Shown here piece by piece: positions 7,919 through 17,468 of a DNA stretch of 64,000 bases. The position numbers were made by a program, and so were the translations under genes. The notes beneath the pieces were generated by a model, which was given only the letters and a program-made list of their open reading frames with translations, ran no database searches and was not told where the DNA came from. This DNA is from Marinilabiliaceae bacterium JC017 (GTDB lineage: Bacteria > Bacteroidota > Bacteroidia > Bacteroidales > Marinilabiliaceae), in assembly GCA_004296775.1 (NCBI GenBank), contig RHGE01000003.1:1-64000 (forward strand), read 5' to 3'. The stretch's first letter is position 1; each line of letters starts with the position of its first letter.

Positions 7919-9436
7919 CTACATTCTTATTCGGATTGGTGCGCTTACCTGACTTTCTTCTCGGTATTTGTCAATAATGGATACCCTGAAATAATGGGTT
8001 GATTTATTTTTTTTGTTTTTGTGGATTTTTATGTGGTTTTCACCTGTAACCGTATAAATTAAATCTGGATTTGAAGTATCAGAATTTTCAGGTGATTGGT
8101 AATGGTACACAACAAACTTCAGAGGTTTGTTTTTATCTTTTCTATTCATTTTCCATTTAAGGGTATTTCCCCGGTGTCTAATTCTTTTTATCAATAATGA
8201 ATTTTGCTGCTGAGTTGATTGAAATTTAATGGGTGATAAAGCTGCTGAATGGTAGTAATTTTGTTTTAAAGAATCACATAAACCCAGTAAAGGGCGATTC
8301 AAATGTTTGTAACTGAAAAATACTCCTCCTTCTATATTTTTCAGTTCCCGTGATTTGATTATTTGCGCAGGAATTTGATGGGGATCTTTCCATTTTTCAT
8401 TACTCTTATTGATTTTATACAGGGCATGACCAATGTAAACAGGCGTGTTGTAATTGTGGGTATTCCACCAATTGGCAATGGTATCAAAACTGGCTGCAGG
8501 ATGGTCCATTTCCCAATAAACCTGGGGATTGATGTAGTCGAGCCATTTATTGTTAAGCCAGGTCAATACATCGGCATATAAATGGTCGTAATTAGTTATG
8601 CCTGCTTTGGTATTAGAGCCTTGTTCGTCATCGGTTTTATTGCGCCAAACCCCGAAAGGACTAACGCCAAAGGCCACTGAAGGTTTAATGGTTTTAATGG
8701 TTTTGTGTAACAGGGAGATGGTTTGATTGACATTATCCCTTCGCCAATCGGCTTTGGATGAAAGTTGTTTGGCAGCGCCATGTTTTGCGAAGGAAAGGGA
8801 GTCGGGAAATTCTTTGTTGGCAATGGGGTAGGGATAAAAGTAGTCATCCATATGGATGCCATCTACCTGGTATCTGGTAATGATGTCTTTCACTACATTG
8901 GCAATGTATTTTCGTACCTGCGGGTAACCTGGATCAAAATAACTTTTGCCGCCGTATTCTACCATCCATTCAGCATGCTTATGAACCGGATGTTGCGGTG
9001 ATAGTTGATCTGTTGAACCATTGCTCGCTCTGAAGGGATTTATCCAGGCATGCAATTCCAATCCTCTCTTGTGTGCTTCAGTAATCCAGTATTCCAGGGG
9101 GTCATAAAATGGACGAGGCGCTTTGCCTGATTCACCCGTTAAGTATTTAGACCAGGGTTCCAGTTCTGATTGATAGAAGGCATCGGCTACCGGTCTGATT
9201 TGAAAAAAAACGGTATTGAATTTGAGGGCTGCTACGTGGTCGAGTATCTCAAGTACTTCTTTTTTCTGTTCTTTAGTTGAGAGGTTTGGTTTGGAAGGCC
9301 AATCGATGTTAGCTACCGTGGCAATCCATATGCCTCGCATTTCATATTTGGGATTTTGGGCATGTAACGGATTGAAAAAAAAGAGTAATAAGAGTGCTAA
9401 AATCGCCGATTTATAGGTGCGGTAAAAGGAAATCAT
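7919..9436 (-). CDS. Glycosyl-hydrolase-like 10 (GHL10/DUF187) secreted protein
   Basis: A protein of the GHL10 family (PF02638, YngK-like) with a TIM-barrel fold related to glycoside hydrolases. I start it at the ATG at 9436 (505 residues), because the longer frame begins with TTG and adds nine residues ahead of a good signal peptide (AILALLLLFFFNPLHAQ). Family blocks are EMRGIWIATVANIDWPS, FNTVFFQIRP, LELHAWINPFR, VDGIHMDDYFYPYP, FGVSPFGVWRN and INPQVYWEMDHP. A C-terminal beta domain (about 400-505) looks fibronectin-like. Some relatives act on denuded peptidoglycan glycan or related polymers. The substrate here is inferred only at the level of cell-wall or other polysaccharide. Single gene. 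Confidence 0.88.
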   Translation of the reverse strand: MISFYRTYKSAILALLLLFFFNPLHAQNPKYEMRGIWIATVANIDWPSKPNLSTKEQKKEVLEILDHVAALKFNTVFFQIRPVADAFYQSELEPWSKYLTGESGKAPRPFYDPLEYWITEAHKRGLELHAWINPFRASNGSTDQLSPQHPVHKHAEWMVEYGGKSYFDPGYPQVRKYIANVVKDIITRYQVDGIHMDDYFYPYPIANKEFPDSLSFAKHGAAKQLSSKADWRRDNVNQTISLLHKTIKTIKPSVAFGVSPFGVWRNKTDDEQGSNTKAGITNYDHLYADVLTWLNNKWLDYINPQVYWEMDHPAASFDTIANWWNTHNYNTPVYIGHALYKINKSNEKWKDPHQIPAQIIKSRELKNIEGGVFFSYKHLNRPLLGLCDSLKQNYYHSAALSPIKFQSTQQQNSLLIKRIRHRGNTLKWKMNRKDKNKPLKFVVYHYQSPENSDTSNPDLIYTVTGENHIKIHKNKKNKSTHYFRVSIIDKYREESQVSAPIRIRM

Positions 9437-9604
9437 TATTTTTAAAGCTTTAGTAAAATACAATTTTGCTCAAAGTTATAATTTGTACACAAATTATAGA
9501 TAAAAACAAAATCACTATTTTGTTGGGAAATATAGGCTACTTGGGGAATCTGGCTATTTCCAATTATTTAATACTTCTACATTAATCATCGAAAAAAAAG
9601 CAAA

Positions 9605-12600
9605 ATGGGTAAACATTTGCGATTTGAGAATATATCTAATTCGATTCCAAAGAGAGTATTAACCGGATTTCTAATCAATCTTGTGATCCTTTCGGCAGTG
9701 TCTTTTTTCAGTATCAGAAATATTAGCCGTCTTGATCGGGTTATTGTCAGTACGCAGGATATTAACTTTTTACTGGATAAGATCTATTTGCTCCGGTTGA
9801 GCGAGAAAAACCTGGTAATGTTTAGTGATACCAGTTTAGTCTCTCATGTTGATTCCCTTACTAATCAAATTACACAAGACCTGGTAATGCTCGAACAGCG
9901 GAAGATCAATGCGGAATCGAGGCATTTATTAAAACCATTGGGAGGTATTGTAGGAGATTTTCGTAAGAATTTCATCCTGTATACTGATTTGGTTTCGGTT
10001 AGAGATGGATTGGAAGATGATTTGGATCGTGTTTTTTATGTGGTGGATAGCCTTGAGAATACTTCTTTGTGGAAAGCTTCAGGTTGGCAACGGACAAGTT
10101 CGGCCGAGAAAGTGAAAATTGTGGGCAACCTGGGACGTATACGGCAATTGTTATTGAGTATTCGTTTTCTTGAAGAGAAGATGGGCGAAGATGTTTATAA
10201 ACAAAATTTAAAGGATAGTATTGATATCTATTTTGATAAGGCTTTAGCTTATACCTTTAAGCTGGAGAATGAATTGGCTTCCACTGATCTGAAGCAACAG
10301 GTTTTTGAGCTTAGAATGGGGCTTCGGCATTACGAACAATCCTTTTCCAGGTATAGTGATGTGCTTCGAAGCATGGATCAGGTGGCCGAAATAATGAGGA
10401 ATACTGCCCGCGATGCTCAAAATGCAGCCGGAAGTGCAGCGAAAGTACAGGGAGGACAACTTAATTTATGGAGTGTGTTGAGCCTTCGTTTTCTCGTCAT
10501 ATTAGTGTCATTTGCTCTTCTTGGAGGGGTGGGTATTTTTATCTTCTTTCTTATGAAGATTAAGGCAGATGAGAAAAAACGCCGGGTAACTGAAACGGCG
10601 ATGGAAGAAAACAGACGTCTTTTGAATGATATTATTAATAATAATTCAGCCCTGATTTATGTGAAGAGTTTGGATGGGCGTTATACATTGGTTAATCATA
10701 ATTGGTGTGACCAGATGGGGTTATCGCAGGATAAGGTGATTGGCGAATTGGATGTAAATCTTTTTCCAGAGGAATATGTAAAGGAATGGCGGGAGAGTGA
10801 TTTGAAAGTGTTGCAATCGGGAAAACCCTATCATTTTGAAGAGGAGTTGGCGTTTGGCGGGAAAAAACAATATTACCTGGCGAATAAATTTCCCATTTTC
10901 GATAAATCGAATCAGATTGTAGCTGTTTGTGGTATCTCCACCAATGTGTCAGATTTGAAAGAGGCATTGAGTGAGCTTGAACGCAGCAAGGATAATTATC
11001 GCAATATTGTTACCAATGTGCCGGGAATAGTATATAACAGCTTGCATAACGATAGTCGGCATATGTTATTTCTGAGCAGTGGATTTGATCATGTGACTGG
11101 TTACAGTCAAGAAAGTTTTATTTCAGGTGTTCAGTCCTTTACAAATGTAATTTATGAGGAAGACCGGGCGTGTGTGTTGGAAACCATTAATTCGGCTGTT
11201 GTTAAGGAGCAACCGTTTGAAGTGGAGTATCGGATTGAAGATGCTAGTGGAAATCTTAGATGGTTACATGAAAAAGGTATTGCCACTAAATATCCGGATA
11301 AAACCGGAACATATCTTCAGGGAGTAATGATTGATGTGACAGGTCAAAAGGAAGCGCTTTCTGAAGTGATGGTGAGAGACCGGATTCTTCAGGGGGTGGC
11401 CGATGCGGTTAAGGAATTGATCATTAATAAAGATGCACAGGAGGCGATTCGGAAGTCATTAAGATTGGTGGGGCAGAGTGCCATGGTTGATCGGACATTC
11501 ATTTTTCAAAATGAATTAGTTGACCATGAAAATAACCGTTTCACTTCTCATATTTTTGAATGGGCCAAAGGTCATTTGGATCCCATTGTCCGGGATGATT
11601 TGCAGAAAATTGATTTCCAGAAAATCGCTTCGAACTGGTATTTTATATTAACCGATAAGAAAGAGATCAGTGGTTGTAGAGATGAGTTCGTCCCTCAGGA
11701 ACAATCTTTTTTTAATTGGATGGGCTTGGAGAGTATGTTATTGGTGCCTGTTTTTGTAAAAGATGTGTTTTGGGGTTTTCTGGGATTTGGGTATACCGAT
11801 AAGAAAATGAGCTGGGATGAATCCTATAAAGCGATATTCAGGGCATATGCAGTAACCTTAGGTATTGCCATTGCAAAAGAGAATGATTCCTTGTTATTAA
11901 AGGAGGCTAAAGAGGCGGCAGAAGCTGCCACACATGCCAAAAGTGACTTTTTAGCCAGAATGAGCCATGAAATCAGAACGCCCATGAATGCCATCGTAGG
12001 GTGGACCCATCTTGCCCTGGAAAAGATCCATCATTCGGCAGATGCAGAGTACCTCAAAAAGATACAGTCCAGCTCAAAATCTTTATTGGGTATAATAAAT
12101 GACATCCTGGATTTTTCGAAAATAGAAGCTGGTAAATTGGTTATTGAGAACATCGATTTTGATTTGGAAAAGGTGTTTGATGATATGGGAAGTATGGTAG
12201 CTTATAAAGCCTATGATAAAGGACTGGAGTTCATTTATGCCATTCATCCGGATGTGCCTTTGAATTTAATAGGTGATCCGTTAAGATTAGGCCAGGTTTT
12301 AGTTAACCTGGTAAACAATGCAGTGAAATTTACCAGTAAAGGTGAGATTGTTTCCAGTGTTACAGTTGCTTCAGAAAATGACGATAGGGTTGAATTGGCA
12401 TTTCATGTGAAAGATACAGGTATTGGGATTAAGCCAGAATATCAGAAAACATTATTTGAGTCATTCTCCCAGGCAGATGTGTCTACTACCAGGAAATTTG
12501 GCGGCACCGGATTGGGATTGGCTATTTGTAAGCGTCTTACCAGTTTGATGGGAGGGGAGATATGGGTGGAGAGTGATTATGGTTATGGTTGCACTTTCTC

Positions 12601-13921
12601 ATTTACCGCCACATTTAAGAAGCAATCGGCACAGAAGAGAGATCAATTAAAATCGCCAGTAGAAATAAAAGGATTAAGGGTGTTGGTTGTGGATTACCAC
12701 AAGGATTTAACTTCTATCTTAAGTGAAATGCTGAAAAGCCTGGACTTGGTACCGGTTGTGGCTAATTCATGGGAAAATGCCGTTTTGCAAAAGGAAAATG
12801 CGGAAAAATCTTTTGACCTGGTGTTTGTTGATTGGCCGATAAATGATGATTCCTTTAAGAAGCAAGCAGATAAATATATGAGCCGAATAAAGGATGACTC
12901 CTCCATGTTAGTTTTGGCTTCTGCGTTTGAGAGTGATGAGTCGTTGAAGGAATTGGTGAGAGAAGAAAATGTCAGGGTTATTACCAAGCCATTTAATTAT
13001 TCCATCTTATTTGATGCATTAATGGAGTCGTTGGATATCGAAATGGTTAAGTCAGACTTTTATCGGAAAGAACCCCAATTTCAGCTTAATGAATTAAAAT
13101 CTTTGTCCCATGTAAAAGTGCTGTTGGTTGAGGATAATGAAACGAACCAGCAGATAGGGATTGAGTTGCTTGAGATGGCCAACGTTGAAGTTATTTTGGC
13201 AGAGAATGGTAAGGTAGCCGTGGATATGGTTCGGCACATGGGCGAAAATGAATTAGTGGATTTGGTGCTTATGGATATTCAAATGCCGGTGATGGATGGT
13301 TATGAGGCTACCAGGAATATTAAACAAATTTCGGCACTTGTTGATTTGCCCATTATTGCGATGACCGCAGATGCCATTGGGGAGGCGAAGGCAAAATATT
13401 TGAAGTGTGGCATGGTGGATATGATTGCTAAACCGATTGAACCTGAAGAAATGTATGGCAAAATATATCAATGGACAATCAAGAGGCGTATTGGTAAACG
13501 AGAACAGGTAAAGCTGAGTCAGAAAGAGGAGAGTAAGAAGCAAAAAAGTGAAGATGGCTTGCTTGAAATTGAGGGGATTAATGTGGAGGAAGGCTTGAAG
13601 CGTTTTGTTAATCGATGGGATTTCTTTCAACGTTTATTGCAGCGTTTTTACCTTGATCACCTGCATTTTGTCCAGGATTTTAATAAAGTTAAAGACGATC
13701 GGGAAGTAGCTGAACGCTTTTTGCATTCCTTTAAAGGAATCACAGGAACTGTGGCTGCAATAGACTTATATCCCTTAGCCATTAAAGTTGAAAAGGCCTT
13801 CAGGGATAATGATCCGCAGTTTTCTGTTTTATTTGAGAAGATGGCACTGATGCTGGATCAATTATTAAAAAACATAAAAGATCATCCAATGGTTGAAATT
13901 GATTCAACTATGAAGGAATAA
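9605..13921 (+). CDS. Large hybrid sensor histidine kinase with PAS, GAF, two receivers and HPt
   Basis: This 1438-residue protein carries most of a phosphorelay in one chain. An N-terminal membrane segment (about 15-37) and a second one (about 295-317) bracket a helical periplasmic sensor. Two PAS domains (about 335-450 and 465-585) and a GAF domain (about 600-765) follow. The kinase core has HisKA with MSHEIRTPMNAIVG (His788), then an ATPase domain with NNAVKF, DTGIGI and GGTGLGLAI (about 890-1010). Receiver 1 (about 1023-1140) has Asp1076 but only one acid in its pocket (VVDYHK). Receiver 2 (about 1170-1290) is canonical, with VEDN and Asp1224 in LMDIQMPVMDG. An HPt domain with LHSFKG (His1374) ends the protein. 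The output regulator is unknown. The lipoprotein gene starts 19 bases downstream. Confidence 0.95.
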   Translation: MGKHLRFENISNSIPKRVLTGFLINLVILSAVSFFSIRNISRLDRVIVSTQDINFLLDKIYLLRLSEKNLVMFSDTSLVSHVDSLTNQITQDLVMLEQRKINAESRHLLKPLGGIVGDFRKNFILYTDLVSVRDGLEDDLDRVFYVVDSLENTSLWKASGWQRTSSAEKVKIVGNLGRIRQLLLSIRFLEEKMGEDVYKQNLKDSIDIYFDKALAYTFKLENELASTDLKQQVFELRMGLRHYEQSFSRYSDVLRSMDQVAEIMRNTARDAQNAAGSAAKVQGGQLNLWSVLSLRFLVILVSFALLGGVGIFIFFLMKIKADEKKRRVTETAMEENRRLLNDIINNNSALIYVKSLDGRYTLVNHNWCDQMGLSQDKVIGELDVNLFPEEYVKEWRESDLKVLQSGKPYHFEEELAFGGKKQYYLANKFPIFDKSNQIVAVCGISTNVSDLKEALSELERSKDNYRNIVTNVPGIVYNSLHNDSRHMLFLSSGFDHVTGYSQESFISGVQSFTNVIYEEDRACVLETINSAVVKEQPFEVEYRIEDASGNLRWLHEKGIATKYPDKTGTYLQGVMIDVTGQKEALSEVMVRDRILQGVADAVKELIINKDAQEAIRKSLRLVGQSAMVDRTFIFQNELVDHENNRFTSHIFEWAKGHLDPIVRDDLQKIDFQKIASNWYFILTDKKEISGCRDEFVPQEQSFFNWMGLESMLLVPVFVKDVFWGFLGFGYTDKKMSWDESYKAIFRAYAVTLGIAIAKENDSLLLKEAKEAAEAATHAKSDFLARMSHEIRTPMNAIVGWTHLALEKIHHSADAEYLKKIQSSSKSLLGIINDILDFSKIEAGKLVIENIDFDLEKVFDDMGSMVAYKAYDKGLEFIYAIHPDVPLNLIGDPLRLGQVLVNLVNNAVKFTSKGEIVSSVTVASENDDRVELAFHVKDTGIGIKPEYQKTLFESFSQADVSTTRKFGGTGLGLAICKRLTSLMGGEIWVESDYGYGCTFSFTATFKKQSAQKRDQLKSPVEIKGLRVLVVDYHKDLTSILSEMLKSLDLVPVVANSWENAVLQKENAEKSFDLVFVDWPINDDSFKKQADKYMSRIKDDSSMLVLASAFESDESLKELVREENVRVITKPFNYSILFDALMESLDIEMVKSDFYRKEPQFQLNELKSLSHVKVLLVEDNETNQQIGIELLEMANVEVILAENGKVAVDMVRHMGENELVDLVLMDIQMPVMDGYEATRNIKQISALVDLPIIAMTADAIGEAKAKYLKCGMVDMIAKPIEPEEMYGKIYQWTIKRRIGKREQVKLSQKEESKKQKSEDGLLEIEGINVEEGLKRFVNRWDFFQRLLQRFYLDHLHFVQDFNKVKDDREVAERFLHSFKGITGTVAAIDLYPLAIKVEKAFRDNDPQFSVLFEKMALMLDQLLKNIKDHPMVEIDSTMKE

Positions 13922-13940
13922 AAATCACAAGAACTCGTCT

Positions 13941-15536
13941 ATGAATATAAAGGAAGTAAAAGAGTTAGGTTTTTTAGGAATGTTCCTGTTACTAATGAGT
14001 TTAGTCAGCTGCATTCAGAAAGAAAATATAAAAACGGGGACACCATTTATTTATCTGGATTTTAATAAAAAGCTTGAAAATACGGGATTTTCACAAGCAG
14101 CAATAGAAGGAGGACAAAGCAGTGAATTTACCCGGGGAATTAAAGATAGTTGTTTAAATCTAACAGGTTCAGTTAAGAATCGTCAGAATGTGGTGGTGTC
14201 TTCTAATGGCCAAAGTAATTTGGCTGATTTTGATGGTTATACGGTGTTGGTTTGGGTGAAAAAAAGTGCTAATGATTTAGAAAAGTATGTAGTAGTGGGT
14301 CAGAAAAAAGGGGAGGCTGATACGGGTAATTATGCCGGATGGGAAATTAATACAAATTCGAATGGCGCCTGGGGATGGGCTTTTTCTGATGGTTTGAGTA
14401 GTTTAAGCTATGATGCTACTCCCCTTCGGCAATCCATTACAGATGGGAGATGGCATCAGGTTGGATTCTCCTTTTGCTCCCAGAAAGAAGAGGCTCGTTT
14501 GTATTTTGACGGGATTAATGTGGCTGTTTATTCATTAAGTGGGATGCAACCTTTTTTGAGTGAACCAGCTATTTTTTTAGGTGTTGATCCAGTGGCCGCT
14601 GATAAAAAGATGGAATTATTCAACGGTGAGATGGATGAATTTGGTGTTTGGTCCCGGGTATTGCATGATGATGAGATTGCTTCTTTGTATAGTAAGATTG
14701 CTGGAATTCGTACAAGGAAGGCCCCCCGAGGGAAAGATGAGCTAAAAGTAATGTCTTGGAATATTTGGCATGGAGGGCGTCATGAAGGAAGACAAGTAGG
14801 CGTGGAGCGGGTGTGTGAAATCATAAAACAATCGGGGGCTGATGTGATATTAATGCAGGAGACTTATGGTTCGGGAGCAAAAATTGCGGATGCATTGGGC
14901 TATTATTTTTATTTACGGTCATCTAATTTAAGCGTCATGAGCCGTTTCCCGTTTGGAAACAGTTTTAATGTATATCGTCCTTTCAATGCCGGCTGTATCA
15001 CGGTAAAAATCAATAAGGAGAGGGAGGTAATGTTTAGTCCTGTTTGGCTTAATTATTTGCCAAATACCGGAGCCTATGTAAAAAGCGGATTGGCTGTGTC
15101 TGATACGATTGAGGAGCGTGAGATGCAGACCAGAGGCGTTGAGATGAAGTTTATATTAAGTGAATTAGCGCCTCTGATTCGGAATTCAGATGACACGCCG
15201 ATTATTGTTGGAGGGGATTTTAATAGTGGTTCGCACCTTGACTGGACTGTAAGGAATAAACCTAATTATTACGATTTGATTGTCCGGTATCCGGTAAGTA
15301 GTCAAATGACAAAGGCAGGTTTTATTGATAGTTTCAGGGATATTTGGCCCGATGAAACAGAAAAACTGGGGCGTACCTGGTCACCTGTTTTTAAGAATTC
15401 CCTCCAGGACAGAATTGATTACATTTATTATAAAGGGAATTCATTAAAGGCCATAGATAGTTATGTGATAGATGAGCATCCGCTTGGTTTTCCTTCTGAT
15501 CATGCAGCATTGGTAACAACTTTTGGCCTGAAGTAA
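13941..15536 (+). CDS. LamG-type plus endonuclease/exonuclease/phosphatase lipoprotein
   Basis: A 531-residue lipoprotein with lipobox SLVSC. Residues about 40-250 form a LamG/concanavalin-like jelly roll (GYTVLVWVKKS, DGRWHQVGFSF, GEMDEFGVWSRVL), which usually binds glycans. Residues about 265-531 form an EEP (DNase I-like) domain with its catalytic set intact: SWNIWHGG (Asn), LMQETYG (Glu), VGGDFNSG (Asp, Asn), DRIDYIYY (Asp) and PSDHAALV (Asp-His). EEP enzymes cleave phosphodiesters in nucleic acids, phospholipids or inositol phosphates. A surface nuclease or phosphodiesterase for scavenging phosphate or DNA is plausible but inferred. It lies 19 bases after the hybrid kinase gene, so it is probably co-transcribed. 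Confidence 0.88.
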   Translation: MNIKEVKELGFLGMFLLLMSLVSCIQKENIKTGTPFIYLDFNKKLENTGFSQAAIEGGQSSEFTRGIKDSCLNLTGSVKNRQNVVVSSNGQSNLADFDGYTVLVWVKKSANDLEKYVVVGQKKGEADTGNYAGWEINTNSNGAWGWAFSDGLSSLSYDATPLRQSITDGRWHQVGFSFCSQKEEARLYFDGINVAVYSLSGMQPFLSEPAIFLGVDPVAADKKMELFNGEMDEFGVWSRVLHDDEIASLYSKIAGIRTRKAPRGKDELKVMSWNIWHGGRHEGRQVGVERVCEIIKQSGADVILMQETYGSGAKIADALGYYFYLRSSNLSVMSRFPFGNSFNVYRPFNAGCITVKINKEREVMFSPVWLNYLPNTGAYVKSGLAVSDTIEEREMQTRGVEMKFILSELAPLIRNSDDTPIIVGGDFNSGSHLDWTVRNKPNYYDLIVRYPVSSQMTKAGFIDSFRDIWPDETEKLGRTWSPVFKNSLQDRIDYIYYKGNSLKAIDSYVIDEHPLGFPSDHAALVTTFGLK

Positions 15537-15678
15537 TTTGTTAAACAAGTGTTTGGAATGGGATTTTCGATGTTGGATAAGGTGAATGTTCGAATAAAAA
15601 TTCAAAGTATATTAAAAAACAATTTGACGGTAGGGGTTTGAGAGGGGTTGGATTGTCCTCTAAAAAATGAAAATGTAA

Positions 15679-16248
15679 ATGCCAGGTAATTACAATCGGT
15701 TAAAAATTGATGAAGCTCTTTTATTAAGAATTCAAAAAGGAGATGAAAACGCTTTTGAGCTTATTTTTCGAAAGTATTATCCTCATTTAGTCCTGTTTGC
15801 CAGGCAATATGTGCATGATAATGATTTAGCAGAGAGTCTTGTGCAAGATGTATTTGTTAAAATGTGGGAGAAGAAGAGAGGGTTGGTTATAAAATCACTT
15901 CAAGGGTATTTGGTAGTAGCCGTTAGAAATCATTGTTATAATGAGATGAAAAGGCAAAATATTGTCAGAGGTTATGAGAAGCAGGAGGTGGCAAAAGAAC
16001 AAGTTGAATTACCTGTATTTAACGATTCAGTCTATATGGATAAAATAAATCAGGTAATTGACCAGTTGCCGGAGCAGCGGAAAAGAATATTTAAAATGAG
16101 TCGAATGGATGGGCTGAAGTATAAAGAAATTGCCGGGAAATTGGGAATATCCATTAAAACTGTTGAGGTGCAAATGGGGAAGGCGCTGAAATATTTGAGG
16201 GAGCATCTGCAGCCTTTAAAAAAGCATGTGCTTTCCATTTTTTTATAA
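15679..16248 (+). CDS. ECF sigma factor, FecI-like, Bacteroidetes family 1
   Basis: This 189-residue ECF sigma factor has region 2 at about residues 20-90 (GDENAFELIFRKYYPHLVLFA, DLAESLVQDVFVKMWEKK) and region 4 at about 125-175 (LPEQRKRIFKMSRMDGLKYKEIA, ISIKTVEVQMGKAL). It directs RNA polymerase to a small regulon and is normally held by the anti-sigma factor encoded next. A FecR-like gene begins 126 bases downstream and an STN-domain gene follows, giving the usual surface-signalling order. The third member is unusual, as described in its own entry. Confidence 0.95.
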   Translation: MPGNYNRLKIDEALLLRIQKGDENAFELIFRKYYPHLVLFARQYVHDNDLAESLVQDVFVKMWEKKRGLVIKSLQGYLVVAVRNHCYNEMKRQNIVRGYEKQEVAKEQVELPVFNDSVYMDKINQVIDQLPEQRKRIFKMSRMDGLKYKEIAGKLGISIKTVEVQMGKALKYLREHLQPLKKHVLSIFL

Positions 16249-16374
16249 AATAAACCTGAGAATAAGGGTATTTAGTTGTGAAAGTGTCCTTGAGATAGAT
16301 AATCTGAAAAGGAAAGACTGATAAAGAGTATAGAATAAGTAAATATGCAACCATGGTGATGAAATTTTGATAGA

Positions 16375-17376
16375 ATGAAAGCGAAAAATCAAAATAGTAT
16401 CAATTGGGATTTGCTGGCAAAGAAAATGGCAGGCGAACTAAATTCCGAGGAGGAAGAGATGATGAATCAATGGAGAAGTCAGAATTCTGAGAATGAAAAA
16501 GACTTCAATGAGGTTAAGAAGTTGTGGGGAGAGACAAAATATGCCCGTGAATTAGATGCCGTGAATACGGATGGTGCCTGGAACAAAGTGCAACAAAAAA
16601 TGCGAAGGAAACCGGCTAATTTATACCGTCAACGGATGCTGTGGAGTGTGGCCGCTTCTGTAGCTGTGATAATGGGACTTTTGATTGGTGATTGGATTTG
16701 GAAAGGAAAGGATAAATTCATTGAACAAACGGTTGTTATTGCTGAAAATAACATGCAGCAAATAACTCTGGCAGATGGGACAGATGTTTCAATTAATGGT
16801 GGTACTACCTTTATGTATCCACAACAATTTGAAGGGCAAACTCGAACGGTGAAGCTAGATGGTGAAGCTTTCTTTAAGGTGACGCGTGATAAAGATGTTC
16901 CTTTTGTTATTGAGACCAATGATTTAGTGGTTAAGGTGCTGGGTACCTCCTTCAATGTGAAATCATATAAGGGGATGAATGTCGCTGAGGTAATTGTTGA
17001 ATCAGGCAGTGTTGAAGTTTCTTTGGAGGGAAACCGGGAGAACCGTGTGGTTTTGTCTGCCGGAGAAAAAGCGTTGTTTAATCGAGAGACTCAATCTCTT
17101 ATTAGTATGATGAATGAGGATGAGAACTATAATGCCTGGTCGACCCGAATAATACAGTTTAAAGATGCGCCAATGACTGAAGTTGTAAAGGTGCTTGAAG
17201 ACGTATATAAAATTGAGATTTCTGTTTCGGATTCCATGATACTTGAAGAAAATGTTTTAACAGCTACTTTTAATCAGTATGCTCTTGAGCATGTGTTGGA
17301 AATAGTCTGTTCAACTTTTAACCTGGAGTATGCTCAACAGGGAAAAACAAGTTATGTTATTACCTATATGAACTGA
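16375..17376 (+). CDS. FecR-like anti-sigma factor
   Basis: A 333-residue single-pass membrane protein. The cytoplasmic N-terminus (about 1-80, WDLLAKKMAGELNSEEEEMM) should bind the ECF sigma factor. One membrane helix lies at about 86-106 (MLWSVAASVAVIMGLLIGDW). The periplasmic FecR domain (about 118-225) has ITLADGTDVSINGGT, GEAFFKVTRDKDVPFVIET and VLGTSFNVKSY. A C-terminal DUF4974 STN-like domain (about 255-330) has FKDAPMTEVVKVLEDVY. In this family a periplasmic signal from a partner with an STN domain triggers release of the sigma factor. The partner here is most likely the next gene. Confidence 0.93.
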   Translation: MKAKNQNSINWDLLAKKMAGELNSEEEEMMNQWRSQNSENEKDFNEVKKLWGETKYARELDAVNTDGAWNKVQQKMRRKPANLYRQRMLWSVAASVAVIMGLLIGDWIWKGKDKFIEQTVVIAENNMQQITLADGTDVSINGGTTFMYPQQFEGQTRTVKLDGEAFFKVTRDKDVPFVIETNDLVVKVLGTSFNVKSYKGMNVAEVIVESGSVEVSLEGNRENRVVLSAGEKALFNRETQSLISMMNEDENYNAWSTRIIQFKDAPMTEVVKVLEDVYKIEISVSDSMILEENVLTATFNQYALEHVLEIVCSTFNLEYAQQGKTSYVITYMN

Positions 17377-17468
17377 TAAACTGGGTGTTTAGCTATGGGT
17401 GGGAAACGGAATATACGACTCAGTCGTTTATTGAAAAAGTATTAAATTAAACCGTAAAAGAAGGTTTA

